From: Bacteroidota bacterium | GTDB taxonomy: Bacteria; Bacteroidota; Bacteroidia; NS11-12g; UBA9320 | DNA: 64,000 bases | Assembly: GCA_016124755.1 (NCBI GenBank) | Contig: WGNA01000008.1 | Span: forward strand, 124,001 to 188,000 | Direction of reading: 5' to 3' | In this document: one piece after another, positions 43,965 through 53,370 of the stretch | Numbering within the stretch: position 1 is the stretch's first letter | How the letters are laid out: every line of letters begins with the position of its first letter | Notes under the pieces: generated by a model | Told to the model about the DNA's origin: nothing | Database searches by the model: none | Seen by the model: only the letters and a program-made list of their open reading frames with translations | Program-made: the position numbers and the translations under genes

Positions 43965-46028
43965 CTATTTTTTCTTCCCCTTTTCTTTCCCTTTTGTTTC
44001 CGGAACATAGCGAACAATTAGTGCCGGACTTTCCCGACCTTTTTCGTCAAAAGTGATAATCCTGTATTCGTAGGATTTATCTCCCAAAGCATAAACATCC
44101 GTAAGTTCCAGCTCGTTAGCCTTCATCTCCTTTAACATTATTGATTTACCGGTTTCTATATTTTTTCGGTACACAACAAAACCTGCAACCGGTCCCAATG
44201 CCGGTTTTTCCCATGTAATTATTATTTTTTCATCTTTTAACAAGGCACTTCCGGTAGGCGAGGCGAAAGGTTTTAATGTAGTGTTAAAAGATGTGGCGAC
44301 AGCTTTGGAAAGTGGGCTACGGTTACCGGAAGTATCAATCGCAACAATCTGATAAAACCGCTCACCATCGCTCTGAAGTGTATCTTTAAAATGCAAGGAA
44401 TCACTGCGGCCAATTACCAGAAAGAATTTATCATTTGCTGTTTTTCGTTGAATTTCATATCCGGAAATATCCCCTTCCATATTCGATTCCCAGAAAATCT
44501 GAACCCCGATCCCATTGGGATAAATAGCCGTTATCACCGGAGCCGCCGGCGGAGTTTTATCCGGCAGTGAGGCAAAAATCATTTCCGAAGCTTTTGATCG
44601 GATTCCGTTTTTCCGAACCGAATAAATTACGTATCCGTATTTTCTTTCCGAATTATCTTTCGGATCATCGGTAAAAGTGGTGTTTGTAATTAATGTTTTA
44701 TTTAAAGAAAATCGGGTTTTGTACTGATCATCTGCAGCTCGTTCAATTTCGTAACCCGCGATGTCGTCTGTTTTTACGGCATTCCATGTAATAATGATTT
44801 TGCCGTTGCTGGCTACCGCTTTTATGTTTTCCGGAGCGGGAGGAAGTGTATAATCTTCAAACTCAAACAGCACCGTATCCGAATAGTTTTTTGTTTTTAA
44901 ATCGCCCGCCAGACTGGTAATAAAATAATAATACGCTTTTCCTTTTTGAGCATTAAAGTCAATAATACTGCGACTGGTATCTGTATTTAAATCGGTAACC
45001 GGATGAATTTTAACAAAGGATTTTTTTAAATCTTCACTCCGGTAAACTTCAAAACCGGATGCTTTCGAACTGCCGTTCCAATCAATTTTAACTCTGCCTC
45101 CGTAGGGTTCTATTTTTATATTTCCTGCCGGTAAAGGTTTGCGATCATCTGCCGGTGTGGCTTCAACGGTAAGACTTGCCTCACTTTCAAATCCAAATGC
45201 ATTTACTGCTTTTAATTGATAATAATACGTTTTTCCATTAGTTAAATACCGATCAATATAATTTTGAGTTGTCGCTCCGGATTTTTGATTTCCCGAACTG
45301 ATTTCAACCGGCATCATCCCCTGATAATTTACTTTAACAAAAGGCCCCACCGGATTTTCAGCGCGATAGACATTGTACGAAACAACCTTTCCGGATTTTA
45401 ATAAAGCTGCGTTTTTATCCCATACCAATTCAACCGCTTCATTCATGGGATTGGCCGCTTTTATTAATGCAGATGAAATCATTTCTGTGGTTTTTAAGCC
45501 CACTGATACCGATGACGAATTAGCCCAAACAGTAGAATTTCCATTTACAACTTTTTCAATTTTGTACTGATAATTTCCTGCTGCCTCCGGTTTATCTGAG
45601 TACTCCGTTCCAAGCGCTTTTCCGTATTCCGGATTTATCACACTCAACATTCCGAGAAACGATTTTGAATTTTCATCCGAAACGGCTTTCTGAAAAACTT
45701 CTTCCGTAATGTTCGTTCCGGCTTCTGCTTTAAAAAGGGATGTAAAAACAGCCGCATCTTCGCCCATTACTTTTTTTATGTCCTCCGGCTTTTCGAATCG
45801 GTGTACCGTAATCTCATTCAGCTTTTTCCAGGTCGTTTCGGTTGTTGATTTTCGATATACATCGTAGCCTTCAAGTCCTTTGTCAAAGGCAATTTTCCAT
45901 TTCAGATAAACCGATCCATCTGCAACATACGTGAGCACCCCCTGAGCATAACTCGTATTACAGATAAAGATAAAAACGACACTTGTTAAAAGCGCTTTCT
46001 CCAATTTGATATGTGTCTTTCTCATCAT
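43965..46028 (-). CDS. Exported FN3-repeat protein, third gene of a giant-protein operon
   Basis: A signal peptide (LLTSVVFIFICNTSYAQ) is followed by at least five fibronectin type III-like domains. The recurrent pattern is VYLKWKIAFDKGLEGYDVYR, VELVWDKNAALLKSGKVVSY, VKIDWNGSSKASGFEVYR, IIITWNAVKTDDIAGYEIER, VQIFWESNMEGDISGYEIQR, and IIITWEKPALGPVAGFVVYR. The last 10 residues are Lys/Glu-rich (KGKEKGKKK). No T9SS tail is visible. Start is one base after the stop of the 2446-aa protein, so translation is coupled. Likely periplasmic or surface partner of that protein. Confidence 0.88.
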   Translation of the reverse strand: MMRKTHIKLEKALLTSVVFIFICNTSYAQGVLTYVADGSVYLKWKIAFDKGLEGYDVYRKSTTETTWKKLNEITVHRFEKPEDIKKVMGEDAAVFTSLFKAEAGTNITEEVFQKAVSDENSKSFLGMLSVINPEYGKALGTEYSDKPEAAGNYQYKIEKVVNGNSTVWANSSSVSVGLKTTEMISSALIKAANPMNEAVELVWDKNAALLKSGKVVSYNVYRAENPVGPFVKVNYQGMMPVEISSGNQKSGATTQNYIDRYLTNGKTYYYQLKAVNAFGFESEASLTVEATPADDRKPLPAGNIKIEPYGGRVKIDWNGSSKASGFEVYRSEDLKKSFVKIHPVTDLNTDTSRSIIDFNAQKGKAYYYFITSLAGDLKTKNYSDTVLFEFEDYTLPPAPENIKAVASNGKIIITWNAVKTDDIAGYEIERAADDQYKTRFSLNKTLITNTTFTDDPKDNSERKYGYVIYSVRKNGIRSKASEMIFASLPDKTPPAAPVITAIYPNGIGVQIFWESNMEGDISGYEIQRKTANDKFFLVIGRSDSLHFKDTLQSDGERFYQIVAIDTSGNRSPLSKAVATSFNTTLKPFASPTGSALLKDEKIIITWEKPALGPVAGFVVYRKNIETGKSIMLKEMKANELELTDVYALGDKSYEYRIITFDEKGRESPALIVRYVPETKGKEKGKKK

Positions 46029-46029
46029 T

Positions 46030-49000
46030 TCAAATATTGGCCGAATACCCTACATCCAAATCGGTTGAACCACTATAAACCCAAACATTCCAGCTCACTT
46101 TAGCCGAACCTTTCACTTCTACCTGACTCGGACTTGCTTTTAACTGAAGCGCTAATGCCACATTTCCGCTAAGTAAATCTGCATTGCCCAAAGGAGTTTT
46201 GAGATCCACATCCCAATTGCCGTTAAAGGTTGCAGCAGCATTTAAAGTAGAAGTGGAATTCGTGTACAGAAAACTTCCGGTTGCTTTCACATCAATTACC
46301 GCCGCGACCGACACGATGCCGATTCCCATTTCTTTGTTGAGGTTATATGTGAGTTCGCCATTTAATGAAGTTGACCGGTCGGATATTTCAAGACTTGCCG
46401 TTGCATTCACTTTTTGAAGGAACGATCCGGAAATATCCTCACTCCACACATAACGGTTCCGGCTGTCTTTCGGGAAACTGTAATTGATCTGACCGTTAAA
46501 CAGGAAAACAGATCCTTTTTTATCCGGTAAACCAATAAACATTCGTACATAACCGTCGATTTGAGCTGCGGGTTCCCAGGCCAGATTAATTTGCCCTTCT
46601 CCAAACAACGATTCTTCCTTCGTTAATAACCAGACTTTTCCGTACAATGAAAATTTCCCCGGAACCAGCACCATTTCGAGCCTGCTGTTAAATACACTTC
46701 CCGGAGTTGGCAGAACATTGCCGATTCCCGTGATCGCTTTTAAACCGAACGTTGTGTTCAACGACGGACTTCCCGGGGTGCTGCCGATTGGCGGATTGTA
46801 ATGATAACCAACACCACCGCCTATTTCTGTAATTCCGAGTCCGGTTGTGCCGAGCGGGAGAGGAGGTCCTGCATACGCAAGTTCCACATACCAATATGTG
46901 AATGTGTCTTTGTTCGCGGCTTGTGTTCCGATTACCATTTCCCCGGAAATGCCACGCGTTATGCCCGAACCCATTTGAATTCCGAGTTTAAAACTGCCTT
47001 TAAAAACTTCGGTTTCATACGAAAGTTCGCCATCGAACGACACCGGTTTTTTGTCAAACTGAAGTGCGACTTTTTTGAACGTCACGCTCGGGCCCGGATT
47101 TATTTTAATGTCTGCAGCGATTTCACCCATGGCAAAAAATCCGAGTTTGCCATCGAAGCCCAACGAATATTCTTCTTTGGTTTTGGAAAAGGAAATGGAG
47201 TTCACATAGAGTTCGAACCCTTTCCCGAATTTGATCGCCTTATTAACCGACAGATTTTCGGCTTTAATGGAGCCATCCGATTTTAGTTCGAAACCGGTGA
47301 TGTCCATATCTCCATATTTTCGGGAAGAGATCGATGCATTAATCGAAAGGGTTCCGATTTTCTCGGTGCGGTCGTAATTCAATCCGGTTCCGGGTCGCAG
47401 GCTAAAAGTTGTGGCAAGTCGCCGAATGTAAACCGGATTATCCGTGCTGATATCGGCAGTAAAGGCAGAACCGGTAGCTGAAACTAAAATACCGATTTCG
47501 CCTTCGGTATTCCCGCCCGGTTTGAGTGATCCTTTGAATGTTCCGGCTTCTAAACTGTTTTCGTTGAGTTTGATGGCAACACTATCCGCTTTAAATTCAT
47601 ACCCGGCATACGCAAGATCAATGAAATCACCGGTGAGTGAAATTTCGCCGCTTACACCGCCTCGTCCGATTGAAAAGTCTTTAGCATGAAGCGTTGTGGG
47701 TTTCGACGCCGAGGCCTTGCTGAATTCTTCCGGTAGTTCAATTGTTGCCGACGGAATATACACTCCCATGAAATCGAAGCGCAAATTGGATCCGGGCGGA
47801 TTGAGGGAAGCGTGCATATCAATCGAAAGCGAGGCTCCTTCTTTTAGTTTAAAACCACCGATTTCTTTAGCGGGAAGTTGCGAAACGGTTCCCAGAAAAT
47901 TTCCGTCGGGATCGATTACGGCTTCAAAAGCAACGGCATTTTCGTATCCGGGTGGTTTCACCTGACCGGCAATTCCGGCTCCCTGATGTGCATAGATAAA
48001 CAGTGAGTCGAGCGTGAATTCAAAATTCAGAAATGTCTTTTTGAGTTCCGATTCCGATTTCCAGGAAACACTGCCATCCACCGCCAGAAAATCATCTTCT
48101 CCTTTCTGTTCTAAAACCACATTATTGATGGTAAACTTCACCTGTTTCAACGGAAGCAGAACGCCATCCTGAACTTCAACCGCCAGTTTTCCGGAACCGG
48201 TATAAGGTTCGGACGGATCAAATTCTTCATCGGCTTCTACAACAAATGGAGATGACGGAACTCCGATTTTAAAGCGCTTGGCTTTGCTGGTTCCGTATGT
48301 TCCTTTCACTTTTTTCGGACGGGAAACCGGCTGATATTTCACTTCAACATTCGCCTCAACCTCGAGTTCTTTTTCATCGGGGATATCGGTTCCGGTGGTT
48401 CGGGCAATGCCGATGAGTCTGGTCTTGTCTGATGCGGGTTTTACATCACCTTCTCCTCCCGCTTTTTTAAACTCAATTGTGTAATCGTTAATAGCTTTTC
48501 TTTCTTCATCAACGATTCCGGCAATAAATGTAGGAACCTTTGCCCACGGATCCGGTTTGTCTTTTTGCGCGAGTTTATCCGGGAATTTGTATTTGGCAAA
48601 CAAGGCATCATCAACCGAACTGCCTTTGAAAACATCGATCGCAGCATTCCATGCAAATTCCGCCGGACCATTTCCGACTTTCGCCATTTGCAACCGAATT
48701 GGGGAAATCGCCTCAAACGTATCCTGATCCACAACCTGACCGCCGCGCATCCACTTAACCGTTATTTCAAATTTTGCATAACCTTTTCCGAAGTTGAATT
48801 TCACTTTGGCGTATCCGTCTCCATCGGTTTGAACCGCTTTGTTCGGCGTGGTTTCAAAACCAAAGCCGGTTGCATTTCCTTCTTTCAACACCGCCGCATA
48901 TTCCACGGTTTCCTGCGCGAGACCTTTGTGATCACCGGTTACAATTCGCGATTGAATTTCATACGCGGAATCCGCCCGTCCGATCAGGGAATCCGGAACT

Positions 49001-52000
49001 TCAATCAGAACTCCCGGATGTACTTCAATTTTTGATGTTTTGTCTTTGGGTTCATCTTCCGCCAATTCCGACGCGGTGTAAACCAAGCCCACTAATTTTT
49101 CTTCAACCACTTTCGGTTTTGGAACAAAGGAAGGTTCCCATAATGTCTGGTGATGCGACATTCCACCGCCGGGCCCAACTTGTTTGTCAAGCGACCAGGC
49201 CATTGTTCCAAGATCAACAATATCTTCGGTTACCGGAGCCAGAAATGCACAGCCACTTTCTTCCTGTTCGTCTTCGTCGTCGCCTCCGGTGGTAGATTCA
49301 CCCTTTTCACCCTTGTCATCTTTCCCGCGTTCTTTGGTCTTATCTTTCCCGCGTTCCCGGGTTGTATTGTCTCCTTCGGTTTCGGTTTTTGCAGGCGGAT
49401 CGCCACCGGTAACGGGTCTTTCGGTTTTAGTCTGATCCGATCCGGTAACAGGCCTTTCGTCGCCACCCGGAACTTTTATCGCTTCACCTCCATCTTCTTT
49501 TTCATCCGAAAGCGGTTTGCAGGTGTACGACATCTGATCTTTATCGTCTTCAACTCCGGCATTCAGCACCACAACATCTTTGGCCAAAATTCGCTTCTCG
49601 TCTTGCGGAATTACCGGCCATTCTTTCCAGAGCGGTTCTCCTTTTTTATAAGCGAGGGCAATCGTTCTCGGTTCTCTTTTGGCAGTTGCAATTGCAGTTA
49701 CCTCCGGTGGGTCGGCTTTGTCGAATTCAATAAAAGGCAAACAGATATAATCTTCTCGGTTGTCGGGTTTTGTGGGTTTCGCATCAATATTGGCGAAAAG
49801 CGGCGTTCTTCCCTGATATGTTAAAGTGGTGGTGAGTTGGTTGGTTCCGTCTTTCGAACGCCACTGATCCAGATCATCACCTTTGTCGAGCGCTTCGAGT
49901 TTTATCACCACGTTTATTTTTACATTCTCGAATTCTTTCACCAAAAAATCATGGAATTTTTTTCGCGCATCTTCGAGACTGTCTTTTGCTTTTTGAAGAT
50001 CTTCCTCAACCTTTTTGGTTTTCTGATCTTTCTTCAGTTTTGCATCGTCAATTTTTCGAGTTGCCACTGCGATCGCGTCTTCGGCCTGTTTTTTAGAAGC
50101 GTTTAATCCATCGACTTTGGAAGCTTTCTTTTTTACGGCATCATCATTATTTACTAAAGAATCGACATTGTTATTTTTTACCGCATTTTCAAGTTCGGCA
50201 ACCTTGGTTTTATTTTCCTGTACTAATTTTTTATTTTGATTGATGGAGGTTAATGCATTTTCATATTCCGAATTCAGTTCAAACATTTTTTTAATGTATC
50301 GAAAGTGAATTTCCTGTTTCAAGTCATACGCTTCCGACTTTTTATCATAATCATCTTTTGCGTTTTGTGTGGCCAATAATTTAGCATCTTCATCCGCGGA
50401 TTTGGAAGCGCGTTGACTTCTCAGCGTTTGAAGTTCATTGTTTAGATCGTCGATTTGTTTTTGCGTATTGGCTAATGTTTTCTGAGCTGTGGTTAAAGCC
50501 GGAATATCGTCTAAAGATCGCGCCCGGTTCACATCATTCTGATCGCGGTTTTTCTGTTTTTCTTTTTCCTGTATTTCTTCCTCTTTGGCTTTGATATCCC
50601 GATCGATGGCAATGCGTTCATCCGAAGATTTTATCCATGCCTGTTCTTTAGTTTTGAAATCTTCTTCAGCTTCCTGAAGTTTTTTGAATTCTTCTTTTAA
50701 AAGCGAATCGTTTTTTTCTAAAAGTTTGCGGTGATCTTTTATTTCTTTTTTGAGATCTGCACTATCGGCAACCGATTTCTGAACCGCATCTTCGGCTTCT
50801 TTCAGCTTATCTTCATTAGATTTCAGCCTTCGGTTGAGTCGGTCTTTATCGCGGTTTTTGTCGAGACTTTTATTGGTTTTTAAAGAATCCAATTGCTTTT
50901 GGGCGCCTTTTAAATCTTCGTCTATTTTTTTAATCCGGATTTTATTTTGTTGAATTTCAACCAAGGCATTTCCAATATCAAATAGTTCGGATGTGAGATC
51001 GCTTTGCAATTGTTCCTTTCTCGCATAGGCTAATTTTAACGAATCTTCCGCGGCTTCCACCTTATCGAGAAGTCGTTCGAATTCTGCCCGGTTCATGATG
51101 TTTTCAAGCGGCGGAGGAATGTAATAGGCATAGGGCCCGACAGCAGTTTTAGACGGACTTTTTAACGCTGTTAATTTTGCTTTTAGCGAATCCAATAAAG
51201 CACGTGCAGCTTTTAATTCGTCCTGCAATCGTTTTTGTTCGGCTTTGAGATCACGCTCTTTTTGATCTAATTGGGTTTTCTGATTTTCAAGTCCGGTTTT
51301 AATATTTTCTAAAATCGATTTTTCCTGCCGAGCCGTATTAATTTCTCCCTGCAATTTTGCAATCCGTGCATTCAAATCATTAATCTGATCTCTTTTAGAA
51401 CTTATGGAATCGGCCAGATCTTCAAGTCCGGAGTTCAAACTTCTGATTTTGGATGTTGAGACATTAATTTGTTCTAAATATTTTTCTCGATTCAAAAGCG
51501 TACTGTCTTCCCGCGATTGTTTCATTTTCTGAAGTTCCGCTTCCAAACCGGCGATACGTTTGGAAATAGCATCGACTGTATTTTTAAGAACTTGTTTTTG
51601 ATTTTCTAATGTAGAAATGGTCTGATTAAACCGGTTCACTTCCGACAGATATGCCGAATTCGCATTATTAACTGCATCCTTTTTGGCATTTAATCCCGAT
51701 TGAAGTAACCGCAATTCGTCTCGCGCTTTATTGAGTGCATTTAAAATATTCTGATCAATCACAACCGATTGAGTCGAAAGTCCCTGCATCGTGTTTCGAT
51801 ACGAATCCGCAGAACCTTGAACCACGGCAATTTGTTGACGACAAGTTACGGCATCATTCCCACTCAACTGCGAACAGGCGGAACTCAATGAAGCCAGAAC
51901 CTGATTGAGTTTTACACTAAAATCTCCAAAAGCTGCAGTGCGTTGTCCGGAATTAATTGTGGTTAAAATTTTCAGTGCTTCGGCATTGGCGTCCTTCGCT

Positions 52001-53370
52001 TGTTGTGCAGCGTTCGAAACCGGATGTTGCGCAAGGAACGATGTTAATTTTAACATATAATCCTGTTTCCATTGCAGGTACGAACGGATATTCGGATTCG
52101 CAAAAAGACGACTTTCCAGATCGTTAATCTCTTTCGTTTTTGCTGTGATCGCCGTTTGCGAAACATTGTATTGTGTAGCGGCGGTTTCAACTGCATTTAA
52201 TTTGGAATTAATTGAGTTTGTAAACTGATCGGATTGCCTGGCAATTTCCTCTTCTTTAGAATTTAATTGTTGCTGTGCGTTGGTTAGCTTGTCTTGTTCA
52301 ACGGCTATTTCATTAATTTTTGTGGTTTCGGCAGAAGAAGGTTTGCCTTCCAGAATGGCCTGTAAGGAATCAATTTCCTTCTGCGTTTCGGTGATTTCGG
52401 ATTGTTTGGATTTAACGTCTGAAAGAAAATCATCTAATCGACTCTGTTTGTCGCGTAGCGCATTTGACGCCGAATCAAGTTTGGTTTGCAACGAATCGAT
52501 CGATCGTTGTTTCCGGTTAATGGCTTCCTGTGTTTTTCGGATTTTTTCATCTAATGCGGCTTTCTGTTTCGGAATGGAATCCAATTCCGGTGGAATTTCA
52601 GAAAGCCGTGATTCCAATCGGGCGATTTCTTTTAAAATGCTGTCAATCTGCTTTTCCGTTTTATCAATGTCGTTTGCTTTAAAAGGCGACTCCAACGAAC
52701 CTTCTCCGGAAATTAATGTCCATTTAAATTCTTTGATTTCGTCGCGAACCGGCATATCGTAAATACTGGTATTGCCGCCGCACCCCGGACATTCATAGCG
52801 AATGAAATCCCAGTCGATGCCTTCTGCCCGCATGGGAACCGCACGTGGGTAAAGGAATTTTCCCGGTTCGTCAACGTGCATTCCAAGCGCGATTTCCGGT
52901 CCTTTGTCGGGAGTTAGGGTTGCCAAAAGACAACCGCCTCCGGTGGAATCTCCCGGTGTACAGAAAATGGAAGGAGTCGATAAAACATTTATTCCGGTTT
53001 TAAAATCATAGGATTCTACCACCCAGGCGTAACAGGTATTCTTTTCCGGAAGCGGAATATTTTCCGGCCATGTGGTAAATGTATTATCGAGATTATAAGA
53101 AGTTACAATCGGTTGATTCGCCCGCATGGCGGTGGATGGCGTTTGCCCGTCTAAAATTTCGTAAACCAGAAAATTGTAGGTTGGGGGTTCTTCTCCGATC
53201 GGCATCGGCGGTGTCCAGCGAAACTGTGGACGAACACCTTCCTGAATAGTTTCCCCGCTGATCGGAAATAATAATAAAGGAGGATTTACATCGGTGTTCT
53301 GCGCTTTTAAATAATCGGAATACATCAGACTAATTAAAATGAACAGCGATATGTATTTCCATCCGCGCAT
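46030..53370 (-). CDS. 2446-aa exported protein with very long coiled coil and β-rich C-terminal half
   Basis: A signal peptide (ISLFILISLMYSDYLKAQ) is followed by an FN3-like N-terminal domain (about 25-165: GVRPQFRWTPPMPIGEEPPTY). About residues 230-1145 are almost continuous coiled coil (heptads rich in Leu, Lys, Glu, Gln), with a break near 740 (GPYAYYIPPPLENIM). A low-complexity acidic/basic linker (about 1290-1370, ERPVTGSDQTKTERPVTGG) leads to about 1080 residues of β-strands (AGYEFKADSVAIKLNE, GFELYVNSISFSKTKEEYSL). The N-terminal domain resembles part of TANFOR-type proteins of Bacteroidota. No T9SS tail seen. It lies between an outer-membrane barrel and an FN3 protein in one operon and is likely a surface or periplasm-spanning component. 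Confidence 0.9.
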   Translation of the reverse strand: MRGWKYISLFILISLMYSDYLKAQNTDVNPPLLLFPISGETIQEGVRPQFRWTPPMPIGEEPPTYNFLVYEILDGQTPSTAMRANQPIVTSYNLDNTFTTWPENIPLPEKNTCYAWVVESYDFKTGINVLSTPSIFCTPGDSTGGGCLLATLTPDKGPEIALGMHVDEPGKFLYPRAVPMRAEGIDWDFIRYECPGCGGNTSIYDMPVRDEIKEFKWTLISGEGSLESPFKANDIDKTEKQIDSILKEIARLESRLSEIPPELDSIPKQKAALDEKIRKTQEAINRKQRSIDSLQTKLDSASNALRDKQSRLDDFLSDVKSKQSEITETQKEIDSLQAILEGKPSSAETTKINEIAVEQDKLTNAQQQLNSKEEEIARQSDQFTNSINSKLNAVETAATQYNVSQTAITAKTKEINDLESRLFANPNIRSYLQWKQDYMLKLTSFLAQHPVSNAAQQAKDANAEALKILTTINSGQRTAAFGDFSVKLNQVLASLSSACSQLSGNDAVTCRQQIAVVQGSADSYRNTMQGLSTQSVVIDQNILNALNKARDELRLLQSGLNAKKDAVNNANSAYLSEVNRFNQTISTLENQKQVLKNTVDAISKRIAGLEAELQKMKQSREDSTLLNREKYLEQINVSTSKIRSLNSGLEDLADSISSKRDQINDLNARIAKLQGEINTARQEKSILENIKTGLENQKTQLDQKERDLKAEQKRLQDELKAARALLDSLKAKLTALKSPSKTAVGPYAYYIPPPLENIMNRAEFERLLDKVEAAEDSLKLAYARKEQLQSDLTSELFDIGNALVEIQQNKIRIKKIDEDLKGAQKQLDSLKTNKSLDKNRDKDRLNRRLKSNEDKLKEAEDAVQKSVADSADLKKEIKDHRKLLEKNDSLLKEEFKKLQEAEEDFKTKEQAWIKSSDERIAIDRDIKAKEEEIQEKEKQKNRDQNDVNRARSLDDIPALTTAQKTLANTQKQIDDLNNELQTLRSQRASKSADEDAKLLATQNAKDDYDKKSEAYDLKQEIHFRYIKKMFELNSEYENALTSINQNKKLVQENKTKVAELENAVKNNNVDSLVNNDDAVKKKASKVDGLNASKKQAEDAIAVATRKIDDAKLKKDQKTKKVEEDLQKAKDSLEDARKKFHDFLVKEFENVKINVVIKLEALDKGDDLDQWRSKDGTNQLTTTLTYQGRTPLFANIDAKPTKPDNREDYICLPFIEFDKADPPEVTAIATAKREPRTIALAYKKGEPLWKEWPVIPQDEKRILAKDVVVLNAGVEDDKDQMSYTCKPLSDEKEDGGEAIKVPGGDERPVTGSDQTKTERPVTGGDPPAKTETEGDNTTRERGKDKTKERGKDDKGEKGESTTGGDDEDEQEESGCAFLAPVTEDIVDLGTMAWSLDKQVGPGGGMSHHQTLWEPSFVPKPKVVEEKLVGLVYTASELAEDEPKDKTSKIEVHPGVLIEVPDSLIGRADSAYEIQSRIVTGDHKGLAQETVEYAAVLKEGNATGFGFETTPNKAVQTDGDGYAKVKFNFGKGYAKFEITVKWMRGGQVVDQDTFEAISPIRLQMAKVGNGPAEFAWNAAIDVFKGSSVDDALFAKYKFPDKLAQKDKPDPWAKVPTFIAGIVDEERKAINDYTIEFKKAGGEGDVKPASDKTRLIGIARTTGTDIPDEKELEVEANVEVKYQPVSRPKKVKGTYGTSKAKRFKIGVPSSPFVVEADEEFDPSEPYTGSGKLAVEVQDGVLLPLKQVKFTINNVVLEQKGEDDFLAVDGSVSWKSESELKKTFLNFEFTLDSLFIYAHQGAGIAGQVKPPGYENAVAFEAVIDPDGNFLGTVSQLPAKEIGGFKLKEGASLSIDMHASLNPPGSNLRFDFMGVYIPSATIELPEEFSKASASKPTTLHAKDFSIGRGGVSGEISLTGDFIDLAYAGYEFKADSVAIKLNENSLEAGTFKGSLKPGGNTEGEIGILVSATGSAFTADISTDNPVYIRRLATTFSLRPGTGLNYDRTEKIGTLSINASISSRKYGDMDITGFELKSDGSIKAENLSVNKAIKFGKGFELYVNSISFSKTKEEYSLGFDGKLGFFAMGEIAADIKINPGPSVTFKKVALQFDKKPVSFDGELSYETEVFKGSFKLGIQMGSGITRGISGEMVIGTQAANKDTFTYWYVELAYAGPPLPLGTTGLGITEIGGGVGYHYNPPIGSTPGSPSLNTTFGLKAITGIGNVLPTPGSVFNSRLEMVLVPGKFSLYGKVWLLTKEESLFGEGQINLAWEPAAQIDGYVRMFIGLPDKKGSVFLFNGQINYSFPKDSRNRYVWSEDISGSFLQKVNATASLEISDRSTSLNGELTYNLNKEMGIGIVSVAAVIDVKATGSFLYTNSTSTLNAAATFNGNWDVDLKTPLGNADLLSGNVALALQLKASPSQVEVKGSAKVSWNVWVYSGSTDLDVGYSANI

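Noticed and set aside
48565-50106. Long open frames opposite the giant coiled-coil gene (for example 49150-49824 plus)
   Set aside because: They lie wholly antisense to a clear coding gene with repetitive codons, so they are shadows.
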